Below are positions 16,982 to 26,854 of a DNA stretch of 64,000 bases, in pieces. The DNA is from GAS188 sp963794475. GTDB taxonomy: Bacteria; Pseudomonadota; Alphaproteobacteria; Rhizobiales; Beijerinckiaceae. Both the position numbers and the translations under genes were made by a program. The notes under the pieces were generated by a model. The model made no database searches. It was not told the DNA's origin and worked only from the letters and a program-made list of their open reading frames with translations. The stretch lies in assembly GCA_963794475.1 (NCBI GenBank), contig CAWCDW010000003.1:496001-560000 (forward strand), read 5' to 3'. The stretch's first letter is position 1; every line of letters begins with the position of its first letter.

Positions 16982-17689
16982 TCAGGCGGCGACGGCGACA
17001 CCTTCGGTCGCGCGCCGCAAGGCGGCTTGCGCCAGCAGCCGCGTGGTGTCGAGGGTCGGGAGCGGCGAATTATCGTCGTTCATGATGAGCGGGATCTCGG
17101 TGCAGGCAAGCGCCGCGGCATCGCAACCCTGCGCCTTCATGCGTGCGAAGACGCGTCGAAATTCGTCGACCGCCTCGGGCTTGAACACGCCGTAAGTGAG
17201 CTCATCCATGATGATGCGATTGATTTCGCCGCCCTCGGCGGCATTGGGCCGCATATGCCCAATGCCGCGGGCCGCAAGCTTCTCGGGGTAGACCTCGCTT
17301 TCAACGAGCCAGCGCGTGCCGACGACGCCGACGCGCCGAAAGCCGCGCCGTGCCGCTTCCGCGGCGGTGACTTCCGCGATGTGCAGGAAGGGAAGCGGCG
17401 AGCGCGGCTCGAGATCGGAAAAGGCGCGGTGGATCGTGTTGTCGGGGCAGATGAGAAAATCGGCCCCGATGCGCGCGAGCTTCTCGGCCGACGCAAGCAT
17501 CAGCGCGGCCACACCCTGCCAATCGTCGCGTTCGAGAAACGCCACATATTCGGCAAGCGAGGGCGTGTGCATGGAGACTTCCGGATGCGCATGGCGCCCG
17601 AGAAAATGCGCGCCCTCCGCGCAGATCGTGCGGTAGCAGAGAGCCGCGCCTTCGGCCGAGCAGGCGACGATGCCGATGTGCTGAACCAT
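16982..17689 (-). CDS. Aspartate/glutamate racemase family protein
   Basis: 235 residues. Both catalytic Cys of PLP-independent racemases are present, the first in FLICPDNTIHRAF (about residue 85) and the second in ALACTEIPLIM (about residue 190), each followed by the expected small polar residues. The start MVQHIGIVACSAEGAALCYR fits the Asp/Glu racemase superfamily. It could racemise an acidic amino acid or hydantoin-like compound. It lies about 25 bases downstream of the broken radical SAM gene, so it may belong to the same transcript. Confidence 0.85.
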   Translation of the reverse strand: MVQHIGIVACSAEGAALCYRTICAEGAHFLGRHAHPEVSMHTPSLAEYVAFLERDDWQGVAALMLASAEKLARIGADFLICPDNTIHRAFSDLEPRSPLPFLHIAEVTAAEAARRGFRRVGVVGTRWLVESEVYPEKLAARGIGHMRPNAAEGGEINRIIMDELTYGVFKPEAVDEFRRVFARMKAQGCDAAALACTEIPLIMNDDNSPLPTLDTTRLLAQAALRRATEGVAVAA

Positions 17690-17713
17690 GTTTGCGCGGG
17701 GGCTTGATGCCGG

Positions 17714-19505
17714 TCAGGCGGCCGCCGCGGCGCGCAGCTTCGCCTTGGCGGCGGCGGCGCGGGAGGATTGAGTTTGCTGGAACATCTCGAGCGTCTCGAG
17801 ATCCGCGTCCGCAACCGGCGTCAGCGCGAGATCGCGGTAGAGGCGCGCCTTCGGGTCGCGCTTGATGGCGCGCCGCGTGCGGCTCATGCGCCAGACGATG
17901 CCGGCGATCTTGACATGCTTGGCGACGAGCTCGGCGACGTATTTCGGATAGAAGACGAAGCGGGTTCTCGATCGGCATGCCCGGACGCCGGTCGCGGCGC
18001 ACCTTGCGGCGCAGATAGCCGCCCTCGAGCGGGTGGATCTTCTCGATCGTCACGCAGCCGTAGAACCAGATGAGCAGGAACATCATCTTGCCCGGGCTGA
18101 TGCCCGTAGCATACAGCGCGGCGCATGATGGTTTCCATATGCTCGGGCGTGTAATAGGTCTCCCAGGCCTGCCGGTAGACGCCCTCCCATTCGGCCTTCG
18201 ACATTTTCGGATGGCCGGTCGTCGACATGCTCGAGATCGTATTTGTTCATGTCCGGGTCCATCGGGATGCCGGCCTTGAGCAAGTTTCTGGTGATCCTCC
18301 GAGCCCGGCAGCGGCGTCAGGCAGAAGAACTCCAGAAGATCGAGCGGCAGCTCGCGCTGGATGATCTCGATGTCGCGGACGATCGATTCCGGCGTGTCGT
18401 TGGGGAAGCCGAGGATATAGCCCGCATAGGTGAAGCAGCCGACCGCCTTCCAGGCGAGCAGCATGGTGCGGTATTCGGCGATGCGGTTCTGCTTCTTCTT
18501 GGCGGCGATCAGGCTGTCGGGATTGATGTTCTCGAGCCCGAGGAAGACGCGCCTCACGCCGGCCTTCGCCGCCTTCTCGATGAAGTTCGGGATGCGGTGG
18601 CAGAGCGTGTCGACCTGGATGACGAAATCGAGAAATTCACGCCCGTGTCGGCGCGAATCTCGATGAGCCGGTCGAAGATCGGCTCCCAGTTCTTGTTGCG
18701 CGCGAGATTGTCGTCGGTGATGAAGAAATGGCGCGCACGCCCTTGCGCCAGATTGGCGCGCACGATCGCCTCGACATCGTCCGGCGTGCGGAAGCGCGAT
18801 TTGCGCCCCTGCACGTTGATGATGGTGCAGAACGAGCATTGGAACGGGCAGCCGCGTCCGGCATCGAAGCTCGTGACCCGCCCGCCGGTGCGCTCGACCC
18901 TGTCGACCGGCAGGAAGGGCGTCGGCGCCGCCTCGATCGAGGGGCAGATCCTTCATGAAATCGTAGAGCGGCTGCAGCGCGCCCATCGCCGCGTCGCGCA
19001 GCACGAGCTCGAGCCGGCCCTCGGCCTCGCCGGCGAAGAGCGAGACGCCGAGCGCCTGCGCCTCCTTCAGGTCGTCCGGCATCTGCGGCAGCATGGCGAG
19101 GCAGCCCGAGACGTGGAAGCCGCCGATCGCGACTTGCGCGCCGCCGGCCCGCAATTTGCGCGCGATGTCCATGGCATGCGGAAACTGATTCGATTGCACG
19201 CCGACGAAGGCGACCATGCCGAAGCCGCCGTTGCGGGCGAGCTCGCCCGCGATGCGCTCGGGCCGGATGCGCGTGTTGGTCTCGTCGAGCGCCACGATGT
19301 CGATCTCGACATCCTCGCCGAGCACTTTGCGGGACGCGCAATCGGACGCGAGCCCGTACAGGACGGCGAGCGTGTTCGAGGGAATGGCCGAGCGCATCCA
19401 TTGGATGACGTAGCCGTCATCGTCATAATGCGAAGGCTTGACGAGAAACAGCTTGAAGCGGCGCTTCGCGGAAGCGGCCGCCGGAACGGCGCTCGCAACT
19501 TCCAT
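17714..19505 (-). pseudogene. B12-binding radical SAM protein, multiply frameshifted paralogue
   Basis: A tandem copy of the gene at 19505-21319. The ATG at 19505 overlaps the stop of the upstream copy (TGATG). Conserved segments follow each other in different frames: KPSHYDDDGYVIQWMRSAIP through YDFMKDLP, then the cluster site DAGRGCPFQCSFC (CxxxCxxC), FVIQVDTLCHRIPNFIEKA, MDPDMNKYDLEH, MSKAEWEGVYRQAWETYY, MMFLLIWFYGCVTIEKIHPL and VAELVAKHVKIAGIVWRMSR, ending at TGA 17714. I count about six shifts, near 18942, 18632, 18288, 18225, 18110 and 17962, mostly one extra base, several in short G/C runs. No in-frame stops or lost motif residues were seen, so an assembly error cannot be excluded. Restored, it would be about 596 residues. 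Confidence 0.85.
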
Positions 19506-21319
19506 CACGAACCCGCACCGACCGTGAGACGAGCCGCCCCCGGATTTCCCACGGCCTCGCCGGGATGCAAGAGCTCGGCGCGTTCGCGCATCTTGGCGAC
19601 GGCCGCGCGACCGCCTTCGGTGACGTTGAAGATCTCGAGCGTGTCCATCTCCGCGTCTTGCACCGGCGTGAGCGCCAAGTCCATATATTCCATGCGCCCT
19701 GGATCCTTGAGGATGCGCCGGCGGATGCGATCGAGCCGCCAGAGCAGCGCGGCGATCTTGACGGTCTTCGCGGCCGTCTCGGCAAGATATTTCAGATGCC
19801 AGAGCCCCGGCGGCTCGATCGGAAAGCCCGAGCGGCGATCCTTGCGATATTTGAGCCGCAAATAGCCGCCTTGTAGCGGATGCAGGCCCTCGATCGAGAG
19901 CGAGCCCTGGAACCAGGCGAGGAAGAACATCACCTTGATGGTCTTCATGCCGCAAGCGGTGGCGCGCCGCATCACCGTCTCGACATGCTCTTTCGTGTAA
20001 TAGGTCTCCCAGGCGAGCCGGTAGGCACGCTCCCACTCCGCCTTCGACATCAAGGCATGGGCGGTGGTGGCGTGCTCGAGATCATATTTGTTCATGTCCG
20101 GGTCCATGGGGACCCCGGCGAGATGCAGCTTCTTGTGATCTTCCGAGCCCGGAAGCGGCGTGAGGAAGAAGAACTCCAGGATGTCGAGCGGCAGCTCGTG
20201 CTGGATGATCTTGATGTCGCGCAGGATGCTCTCGACCGTGTCCTTGGGAAAGCCGAGGATGTAGCCCGCGCAGGTGATCACGCCGGCCGCCTTCCAGGCG
20301 AGCAGCATGTCGCGATATTCGCAGATGCGATTCTGCTTCTTCTTGGCGCCGACGAGGCTGTCCGGATTGATGTTCTCGAGGCCGATGAAAACGCGCTTCA
20401 CGCCGACGCGCCGGCACTTTTCGATGAAGTTCGGGATCTTGTGGCAGAGCGTGTCGACCTGGATGATGAAGTGGCAGCGAACGCCCTCTTTCTCGCGCAT
20501 CTCGATGAGGCGATCGAAGATCGGCTCCCAATTGCGGTTGCGCGCGAGATTGTCGTCGGTGATGAAGAAGCTTCTGATGCCCTGCGCCACATTGGCGCGC
20601 ACGATCGCCTCGACGTCGTCGGGCGTGCGGTAACGCGATTTGCGCCCCTGCACATTGATGATGGTGCAAAACGAGCATTGGAACGGGCAGCCCCGCCCGG
20701 CGTCGAAGCTCGTCTCCCAGCCGCGCGTGCGGGCGATCTTCTCGGCCGGAAGGATCGGCATCATCGCGGCTTCGAGGGTCGGCAGATCATTCATGAAGTC
20801 GTAGGTCGGCTTGAGCTTTCCGACGGCCGCGTCCTGCAGCACGGCGTCGAGCCGCCCTTCCGCCTCGCCGGCGAAAAAGGAGATGCCGAGGCTTTGGGCC
20901 TCCTTCATGTCGTCGGGCATCTCGGGAAGCATGGCGAGGCAGCCCGACACGTGGAAGCCGCCCATGCAGACTTGAATGCCTTCGGCGCGCAGCGAACGGG
21001 CGATGTCCATGGCGCGCGGAAACTGGTTCGACTGCACGCCGACGAGGCCGACGAGCCCATGGCCGCCGTTCTCGCGAATGAGGCGCGCGACGCGCTCGGG
21101 GCGAATGCGCGTGTTGGTCTCGTCCACGGCCTCGATCTCGATCTCGACATCCTCGCCGAGCACGTCGCGCTCGCGGCAATCGACGGCGAGGCCATAAAGC
21201 GAGGCGAGCGAATTCGAGGGGATCGACGAACGCAGCCATTGAATGACGTAGCCGTCGTCGTCGTAATGAGACGGCTTGATCAGATAGAGCAAGAATTTCT
21301 TCTCGCGGATCTGGGCCAT
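19505..21319 (-). CDS. B12-binding domain radical SAM protein
   Basis: 604 residues from the ATG at 21319 (MAQIREKKFLLYLIKPSHYD). Residues 1-170 form a cobalamin-binding-like Rossmann domain (GLVGVQSNQFPRAMDIARSL, GGFHVSGCLAMLPEMPDD; the DxHxxG base-on motif is not obvious). The radical SAM core carries SFDAGRGCPFQCSFCTIINV (CxxxCxxC, about residue 215) and FFITDDNLARN, followed by GLENINPDSL and YILGFPKDT. A roughly 170-residue helical C-terminal part follows. The class includes methyltransferases and ring-forming enzymes (BchE, P-methylases) but this subfamily's substrate is unknown. It overlaps the downstream paralogue, so the pair is an operon. Confidence 0.88.
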   Translation of the reverse strand: MAQIREKKFLLYLIKPSHYDDDGYVIQWLRSSIPSNSLASLYGLAVDCRERDVLGEDVEIEIEAVDETNTRIRPERVARLIRENGGHGLVGLVGVQSNQFPRAMDIARSLRAEGIQVCMGGFHVSGCLAMLPEMPDDMKEAQSLGISFFAGEAEGRLDAVLQDAAVGKLKPTYDFMNDLPTLEAAMMPILPAEKIARTRGWETSFDAGRGCPFQCSFCTIINVQGRKSRYRTPDDVEAIVRANVAQGIRSFFITDDNLARNRNWEPIFDRLIEMREKEGVRCHFIIQVDTLCHKIPNFIEKCRRVGVKRVFIGLENINPDSLVGAKKKQNRICEYRDMLLAWKAAGVITCAGYILGFPKDTVESILRDIKIIQHELPLDILEFFFLTPLPGSEDHKKLHLAGVPMDPDMNKYDLEHATTAHALMSKAEWERAYRLAWETYYTKEHVETVMRRATACGMKTIKVMFFLAWFQGSLSIEGLHPLQGGYLRLKYRKDRRSGFPIEPPGLWHLKYLAETAAKTVKIAALLWRLDRIRRRILKDPGRMEYMDLALTPVQDAEMDTLEIFNVTEGGRAAVAKMRERAELLHPGEAVGNPGAARLTVGAGS

Positions 21320-21537
21320 CTGACGAACCCCATGAGCTGCCTTAACCGCGGCGCAGCGAAGTAAGCCACGGCCACGCGGCAAAGCCGGAGCTGAACACGC
21401 GAGGCCGGCTGGCGACGTTCTTGGCAAATTTTCGCCGCGAACACAACCGCGAGCCCAAGCCGCGCCTCAGTGTGAAGAAGAATTCCTCAGGAACAATGAA
21501 CGGGCCGCATCTTCTGCCCTCTCGCTTTCCGACGGCG

Positions 21538-22821
21538 CTAGGCGGCGCGATTGCTGTTTGCGGGTTGAGGCGGGGCCGGTGACGCCGAGCGCGCGACCTG
21601 CTCCTTGGCGAAGCCCGCCGTCGACGCATAGCCACGCACGATCGCCTTGCGTTGCTCGAAGGAGAGCACGTCCTCGATGCGCTGGAAGCCCTCGGGAGCC
21701 AGCGCCTCGACCGCGTCGATCACGCCCTCAGGCCCGCCCTTGCGGTTGAGGCGCACCAGCTCCGCCGTCATCGGAGCGCGCTCCTGCTCATAGGCAAGGA
21801 GCGCTTGGGCGGGATGGTCGGCGCGCACCAGCCAATCGGCGAGCGAACGCGCATCGAGCACCGCCTGACTCGCGCCGTTCGAGCCGACCGGGTACATCGG
21901 GTGGGCGGCGTCGCCGAGCAGCGTCACGCGGCCTTGCGACCAGCGCGGCAAGGGATCGCGATCGCACATCGGATATTCGTAGAACTCGCTCGTCGCCTCG
22001 ATCAAATGAGCCACATCGACGCCGGGAATGGCGAATTTGCGCACATGCGGCAAAAGCTCCTCGAGCCGGCCGGGCCGCGACCAATCCTCCTTGCGCGGCG
22101 ACACGCCGCCTTCGCCGATTTTCCCCGCGACCGCCCAATTGGTGAGCCGCGTGTCGTGCCGCTCGCCTTGGGCGATCGGGTAAAGCACGAGCTTCGCGCT
22201 CATCCCGCCGGCGACGATCATCGAGCGACCGTCGAGGAATTGCGGCCAATCGAGCGCGCCGCGCCACAGCATGATGCCGTTCCAGGCCGGCGGCCCCTCA
22301 TGCGGAGCGAGCACCGCACGAACCGCCGAATGAATGCCGTCCGCGCCGACCAGCACATCCCCGGTCGCGGTATGCACATGGGCGCCTTCGCGGTTGAAGA
22401 AATAACCCGTGACGCCGCTCTCGTCCTGACGCCAGCTTCCGAGCCTGCAGCCCGTGTGGATATGGGTGTCGCCAATGCGCGCGCGCAGCGCCTGATGCAG
22501 CGCTTTCTGCAGCCGTCCGCGATGGATCGAGAATTGCGGATAGGGAAAGCCCGCATCGGTGCCGCGCGGCTCGCGCCAGATCTCCTGGCCGAAGCGGTTC
22601 GCGTAAGTGAGCTCATGCGTGCGGATGCCGACGTGATCGAGCCGCTCCAAAAGCCCGATCTCGGCCAACTCCTTGATCGCATGGGGCAAGGTGTTGATGC
22701 CGACGCCGAGCTCGCGAATTTCGCTGCCTTGCTCGAAGACGTCGCAGGCGATGCCACGCGCGTGCAGCATGAGCCCCGCCGCGAGGCCGCCGATGCCGCC
22801 CCCGGCGATGATGACACGCAT
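21538..22821 (-). CDS. FAD-dependent monooxygenase (aromatic-ring hydroxylase family)
   Basis: 427 residues from the ATG at 22821. GxGxxG in VIIAGGGIGGLAAGLML binds FAD, VLVGADGIHSAVR is the DG motif, and GRVTLLGDAAHPMYPVGSNG the GD motif. Overall it resembles 3-hydroxybenzoate 6-hydroxylase/salicylate hydroxylase-like enzymes, which use NAD(P)H and O2. The C-terminal tail is Pro/Ala rich. It lies upstream of the radical SAM pair in the same direction, about 220 bases away, so co-transcription is possible; whether it acts in the same pathway is unknown. Confidence 0.88.
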   Translation of the reverse strand: MRVIIAGGGIGGLAAGLMLHARGIACDVFEQGSEIRELGVGINTLPHAIKELAEIGLLERLDHVGIRTHELTYANRFGQEIWREPRGTDAGFPYPQFSIHRGRLQKALHQALRARIGDTHIHTGCRLGSWRQDESGVTGYFFNREGAHVHTATGDVLVGADGIHSAVRAVLAPHEGPPAWNGIMLWRGALDWPQFLDGRSMIVAGGMSAKLVLYPIAQGERHDTRLTNWAVAGKIGEGGVSPRKEDWSRPGRLEELLPHVRKFAIPGVDVAHLIEATSEFYEYPMCDRDPLPRWSQGRVTLLGDAAHPMYPVGSNGASQAVLDARSLADWLVRADHPAQALLAYEQERAPMTAELVRLNRKGGPEGVIDAVEALAPEGFQRIEDVLSFEQRKAIVRGYASTAGFAKEQVARSASPAPPQPANSNRAA

Positions 22822-22939
22822 GGGCAAGACCCCGTTTGGCTTTTCACACGGCCGAAACCGACGGCCTTCGCGAGAAAACTACGGCCGGGCGGGCCGGACG
22901 GCAAGGCCGGTCGCAAGGCTTGCCGAGGCAAAATGCCAG

Positions 22940-24340
22940 TTAGGGTGAACGGCGAAACGAGAGGCGGCGGACAGCGGGTTCGAGTTTTATGGGCGCTGGT
23001 TCGCGAGCCGCGAGGCGTAAAGCCTCCCCCGAAAGCATCTGCGGCGGCCCGTGAGCGAATGCCGCAAGCCGCGCCCGACGCTCGGCGATGGTCTGGCGGC
23101 ATTCGTCCATTGCGAGGCTCAGCGCCGCAAGGCCGGAATTGTCGATGCGCCCGTCGCGCGCATATCGCAAGGTCGAGATCGACAAGTTCGTGACGGCCGC
23201 TTCCGCGGCATCGAGCGCGGCTTCGTCCTTGGCCTCGCGCGCCTCGATCTGGATGTGGATCAGCTCGTCGATCGCGCTCAGCGTGCCGCGACGGATCCAG
23301 GCGCGGGCGGAGGCGATGAGCGCCGCGAGGCCCGAGACGAGGCCGCTGATGCCCATGGCGCCGAGGTAGAACCAATCGTCGTATCGATCGAGGAAGGATT
23401 TCTCATTGCCGTCGAAATAGGCCTCTGCGCCGGGATGGACCGGCAGCGCCGTCTCGTTGTCCGTGTCCGGTTTCTCGATCCGGTCGGCGAGCGACGAGCC
23501 GGGGCTCAATGCCATCCGCAAGGTGAACAAGCGCCGCGTGAAATCGGAGATGACATAGTCCTCGAGCGAGCGGCTCGCGACCAGACGGTAGGTGATCGCC
23601 ATCGTGTTGAAGCTTTGCTTGGGGCGAGGCGGATTGCCGCCGAAGAGGCCGTTCACGATCTCCTGGGATTCATAGACCGGCTTGCGCTGGGCAATCGCCT
23701 CAGCCTCCTTCACCTCGATGAAGACGGGTTCGCCCCGCGAGGCGCCGGCGATGGCCGTGACCACGCCGCGGGTGAAGTTGCCGGACGGAGGCGCGACCAC
23801 CATCACGGCGTCCACGCGCTTCTCGGCAATGGCGGCGGCGACCCCGTCGGGCGCGAGCGGCACCTGGGTCACCGCGCCCGGCTCCAAGCCATATTCGGCC
23901 AGCAGGTCGTCGAGAAGATGCGCGTTCTCCGCGGTCGCACGCAGCATGCCGAGCCGCTTCTTGTCGAGATCGGTGATCTTGCGAATGGATGAGCCATGCG
24001 GCGCGAGGAAGATCACGGCGTTGCGATGCAAGATCGCGACGGTGAGCCCCGTCTCCGACATCGCGACGTCGCTGCGCACGACGGCGAGATCGGCCCTTCC
24101 GGCATCGAGCTCGGCGGCGCTCGCCTTGGCATCGTTCGTCTTGACGAGCGTGAGCCGCAAGCCGCGGCTCTCGTCATGCGTGAGTTGGCTCGCAAGCTCG
24201 GAGACGAGCTTCACGTCCGCGCTCCCCTCCGGGCCGACGGCGACACGCAACACCGTCGGTTGGACGACGAAGCGCAAGCCCCAGACGATGAGAACGGCCG
24301 CGAACGCCGCGACCGGCACCCAGAGAAATGGCGAGCGCAA
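22940..24340 (-). CDS. TAXI family TRAP transporter solute-binding protein, membrane anchored
   Basis: About 466 residues. A first hydrophobic segment (FLWVPVAAFAAVLIVWGLRF) anchors or exports the protein; the periplasmic domain VLRVAVGPEGSADVKLVSEL to VHPGAEAYFDGNEKSF fits the TAXI family, with DLAVVRSDVAM as a ligand-side loop. A second membrane segment (AMGISGLVSGLAALIASARA) is followed by a coiled cytoplasmic tail, a known variant in alphaproteobacteria. No TRAP permease is adjacent. The start is uncertain: 24340 is a TTG and the frame is open up to a TGA near 24404, where a GGAGG lies without a standard start codon downstream. Confidence 0.85.
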   Translation of the reverse strand: MRSPFLWVPVAAFAAVLIVWGLRFVVQPTVLRVAVGPEGSADVKLVSELASQLTHDESRGLRLTLVKTNDAKASAAELDAGRADLAVVRSDVAMSETGLTVAILHRNAVIFLAPHGSSIRKITDLDKKRLGMLRATAENAHLLDDLLAEYGLEPGAVTQVPLAPDGVAAAIAEKRVDAVMVVAPPSGNFTRGVVTAIAGASRGEPVFIEVKEAEAIAQRKPVYESQEIVNGLFGGNPPRPKQSFNTMAITYRLVASRSLEDYVISDFTRRLFTLRMALSPGSSLADRIEKPDTDNETALPVHPGAEAYFDGNEKSFLDRYDDWFYLGAMGISGLVSGLAALIASARAWIRRGTLSAIDELIHIQIEAREAKDEAALDAAEAAVTNLSISTLRYARDGRIDNSGLAALSLAMDECRQTIAERRARLAAFAHGPPQMLSGEALRLAAREPAPIKLEPAVRRLSFRRSP

Positions 24341-24697
24341 GAGACGTGACAGCCCGGCGCGCCGCCCAATTTGGCGTTCGGGGGTGATGGTCGAACCTCC
24401 GCCTCATCAGCCGCCCCCGGCCTGCCCCGGACCGTCCGAAGGATAAAACCATCCGACGGTGAGATCGATCCACGCTCTCAAGACCTCGTGATCGGCCTGA
24501 TATCGAAGTCTCTCAGCCGATCGCGAGACGGTCCACAGGATATACGACAAAATTTACAAAGCGTTATTTGCAATTATAGGCGGGTTTGCGGCGAAATCAC
24601 AGACGAACCGCGGAGGACGGACGCGATGAAGGGTTTCGTGCTCATGGCGGTATGCGGCCGGGCGGCGGGCCTTTGGTGCGACGGCGGTTGCGAAGGA
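24341..24697. other. Intergenic region, possible promoter, no convincing gene
   Basis: The gap between the alkyltransferase stop and the TAXI-type gene. It contains an AT-rich patch at about 24535-24590 (TTTACA, then AATTATAGG about 15 bases on) that could be a plus-strand promoter. A small plus-strand frame from ATG 24626 (MKGFVLMAVCGRAAGLWCDG) runs on antisense to the alkyltransferase gene; I do not consider it a supported gene. Confidence 0.4.
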
Positions 24698-25237
24698 TTA
24701 GAGCGCAAGCTCCGTTTCGGCGAGCGCGCGTTCGTGCCGCAAGAGCCAGCGTTTGCGCTCGAGCCCGCCGCCATAGCCCGTGAGCGATCCGTCGGCGCCG
24801 ATCACCCGATGGCAAGGCACCACGACGCTCAGCGGATTGGCGCCATTCGCAAGCCCGACGGCGCGCACCGCGCTTGCCTTGCCGATGCGCGAGGCGAGCG
24901 CGCCATAGCTCAGCGTCTCGCCGGCGGCGATGCCGGTGAGCGCCTGCCACACGATTTCCTGGAACGGCGTGCCTTGCGTGCGCCAGGGGATTTTGGCAAG
25001 GGCTCCGAGCTCGCCCTCGAAATAGCGCTCAAGCGGCAGGCGGACCGCTTCGGGCGCGCGGCCTCGCTCGAGTGCAACGGACCCATATTGGCGTCGCATG
25101 AGCACGCGCAGGCGATCCTCGTGATCCTCCCAATCGAGCAGGCGCAACGCCCCGTCGTCATCCGTGACGAGGAGCGCCGTCCCGATCGGCGTGTCGAAAC
25201 GGTCGAGATGGAGGCGGTTCGGTGAAAGCGTGGCCAT
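24698..25237 (-). CDS. ogt: Methylated-DNA-[protein]-cysteine S-methyltransferase
   Basis: 179 residues from the ATG at 25237. The suicide Cys is in SVVVPCHRVIGADGSLTGYG (PCHRV, Cys142), with the Asn hinge (ANGANPLS) and the helix-turn-helix arginine finger region in YGALASRIGKASAVRAVG ahead of it. It removes alkyl groups from O6-alkylguanine in DNA. The absence of an AraC or AlkA domain makes it Ogt-like. The symbol ogt is by similarity of architecture. It is separated from the MocR regulator gene by only about 40 bases and both run leftwards. Confidence 0.93.
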   Translation of the reverse strand: MATLSPNRLHLDRFDTPIGTALLVTDDDGALRLLDWEDHEDRLRVLMRRQYGSVALERGRAPEAVRLPLERYFEGELGALAKIPWRTQGTPFQEIVWQALTGIAAGETLSYGALASRIGKASAVRAVGLANGANPLSVVVPCHRVIGADGSLTGYGGGLERKRWLLRHERALAETELAL

Positions 25238-25274
25238 GTGTCGCGACCTTCGGTTTGCGGCGAAGCTTCTCCCC

Positions 25275-26745
25275 TCATTCGCGCATGGCGTCAACGACGG
25301 CGCCCACGGCGGCGCGCATGACGCGCGGCTGCGTATTGGCGAAGCCCAAAAGCAGGGCCGGACGCGGCGGCGCATCAATCCTGGTGGTGTAGGCGGCGAG
25401 CGACTCGACGCCGATGCGGCGTGCGCGCGCCCTTCGCGCCACGCTGATGTCGTCGATGCCGTGCGGCAATTCGCCGAGCACATGAACGCCGGTCGCCGCA
25501 CCCGAGACATGAAAAATCCCCGCGCCTTCGCTCTCGAGCGCCTCGAGCAGCGCGGCGCGGCGCTCGGCATAAACGAGACGGAGCTTGCGAATGTGCTGAC
25601 CGAGATGGCCATTGCCGATGAATTCCGCGACGGTCGCCTGCAAGGGCAACGAAACCTGGCGATCGAGCGCGCGCCGCACGGCGCGCGCGGCATCGACGAG
25701 TTCGTCGGGCACGATGAGGAAGCCGAGCCTGAGGCCAGGCGCCAGGACCTTGCTCAGCGTGCCGACATAGAGCACGCGCCCGCGCTCGCCGTCGAGCGCC
25801 TTGAGAGAGGCCACTGGCTCGCCGTCATAGCGAAACTCGCTGTCGTAATCGTCCTCGATGATGTAGCCGGCGGTCTCGCGGGCCCATGCGATGAGGGCGA
25901 GGCGGCGCGCGAGCGACATGACGACGCCAGTCGGAAATTGATGCGACGGGGAGACGACCGCAAGCCGTGCCTCCGCGTCGCGGCTTCGCGCATCCGCGAT
26001 GTCGAGGCCCTCGCTATCGACGCGCGCCGCGACGATGCGCAAATCCGCGAGGCGCATGGCGAGCCGCGTTCCATCGTAACCCGGATCCTCGACGAAGACC
26101 GGCTCGCCCGGATCGCCGATCACGAGCGCCGCGATGAAGGTCGCCGATTGAGTGCCGGTGGCGACGAGGACGTTCTCGGGTGAGCAAATGATGCCGCGCG
26201 CCGCGCCGACGTAACCCGCGATCGCCTCGCGCAGGGGGCGGTAGCCGAGAGGTTCGCCGTAGGCGAGGTCGGCCGCGCTTTGCCGACGGTGGAAACGCGG
26301 CGTTCAGCCGCGCCCAGAGCGCGAAGGGAAAGGCATCGAGCGCCGGCACACCGGGCGTCAACGGCCAGTCGGCCTGCGTCTCGCGCGGACGCGCCCGCAT
26401 GAGCTCGCGCGCCCGGCGCGAGGCGGTCACCTCGCTCGAAGCGGCGGCCTGGTCCTTCTCGAGCTTCGGCATTGCGAGCTTTCCGGCGACGAGCGTGCCA
26501 AAGCCGTGCTTCGTGACGAGGAAACCCTCGGCCGCGAGCCGCTCATAGGCGCCCGACACGGTGCCGCGCGCGAGCTTGAGCTCCTGGGCGAGTGCCCGGC
26601 TCGCCGGAACGCGAATTCCCGGACGCAGCGCGCCCGTGGCGACCTCGCGCCGGAAGAAACGGACGAGCTGCTCCTGGATCGAGAGCCCGCCGTCGCGGGA
26701 GGGAGCGAACTGACTCCAGATCGCATAGGCCGGGGGCCGCCCCAT
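25275..26745 (-). pseudogene. MocR/PdxR-type GntR regulator with aminotransferase domain, frameshifted
   Basis: The first frame from ATG 26745 gives a GntR winged helix (SIQEQLVRFFRREVATGALR, RVPASRALAQELKLARGTVS) and a linker, up to LWARLNAA near 26300. The other frame continues FHRRQSAADLAYGEPLGYRP and the PLP-type fold: IIEDDYDSEFRYDGEPV and LYVGTLSKVLAPGLRLGF, which holds the PLP-binding Lys (SK). The span is 1471 bases (3n+1), consistent with one extra T in the TTT at about 26297. Repaired it is about 489 residues, the usual MocR length. These proteins sense PLP or an amino compound and control a divergent gene; here that is the PPOX-fold gene at 26855. Confidence 0.85.
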
Positions 26746-26854
26746 GAAAGTGGTCCATTCAAATTTCTAAGAATGGATCTTTTCATTAGTCCTCAACTTT
26801 GGCAAGCCTAGCCTTGGGTGGGTTTCGACCCGACGCACGCTTTGAGGTATCGAG

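Noticed and set aside
17301..20036. A single long 911-codon minus-strand frame
   Set aside because: It joins pieces of the racemase-like gene's antisense frame, the broken radical SAM gene and part of its neighbour; only segments of it match conserved protein.
24626..25225. Plus-strand small frame starting MKGFVLMAVCGRAAGLWCDG
   Set aside because: Its first 70 bases are intergenic but the rest is antisense to a clear alkyltransferase gene, and the protein shows no family.
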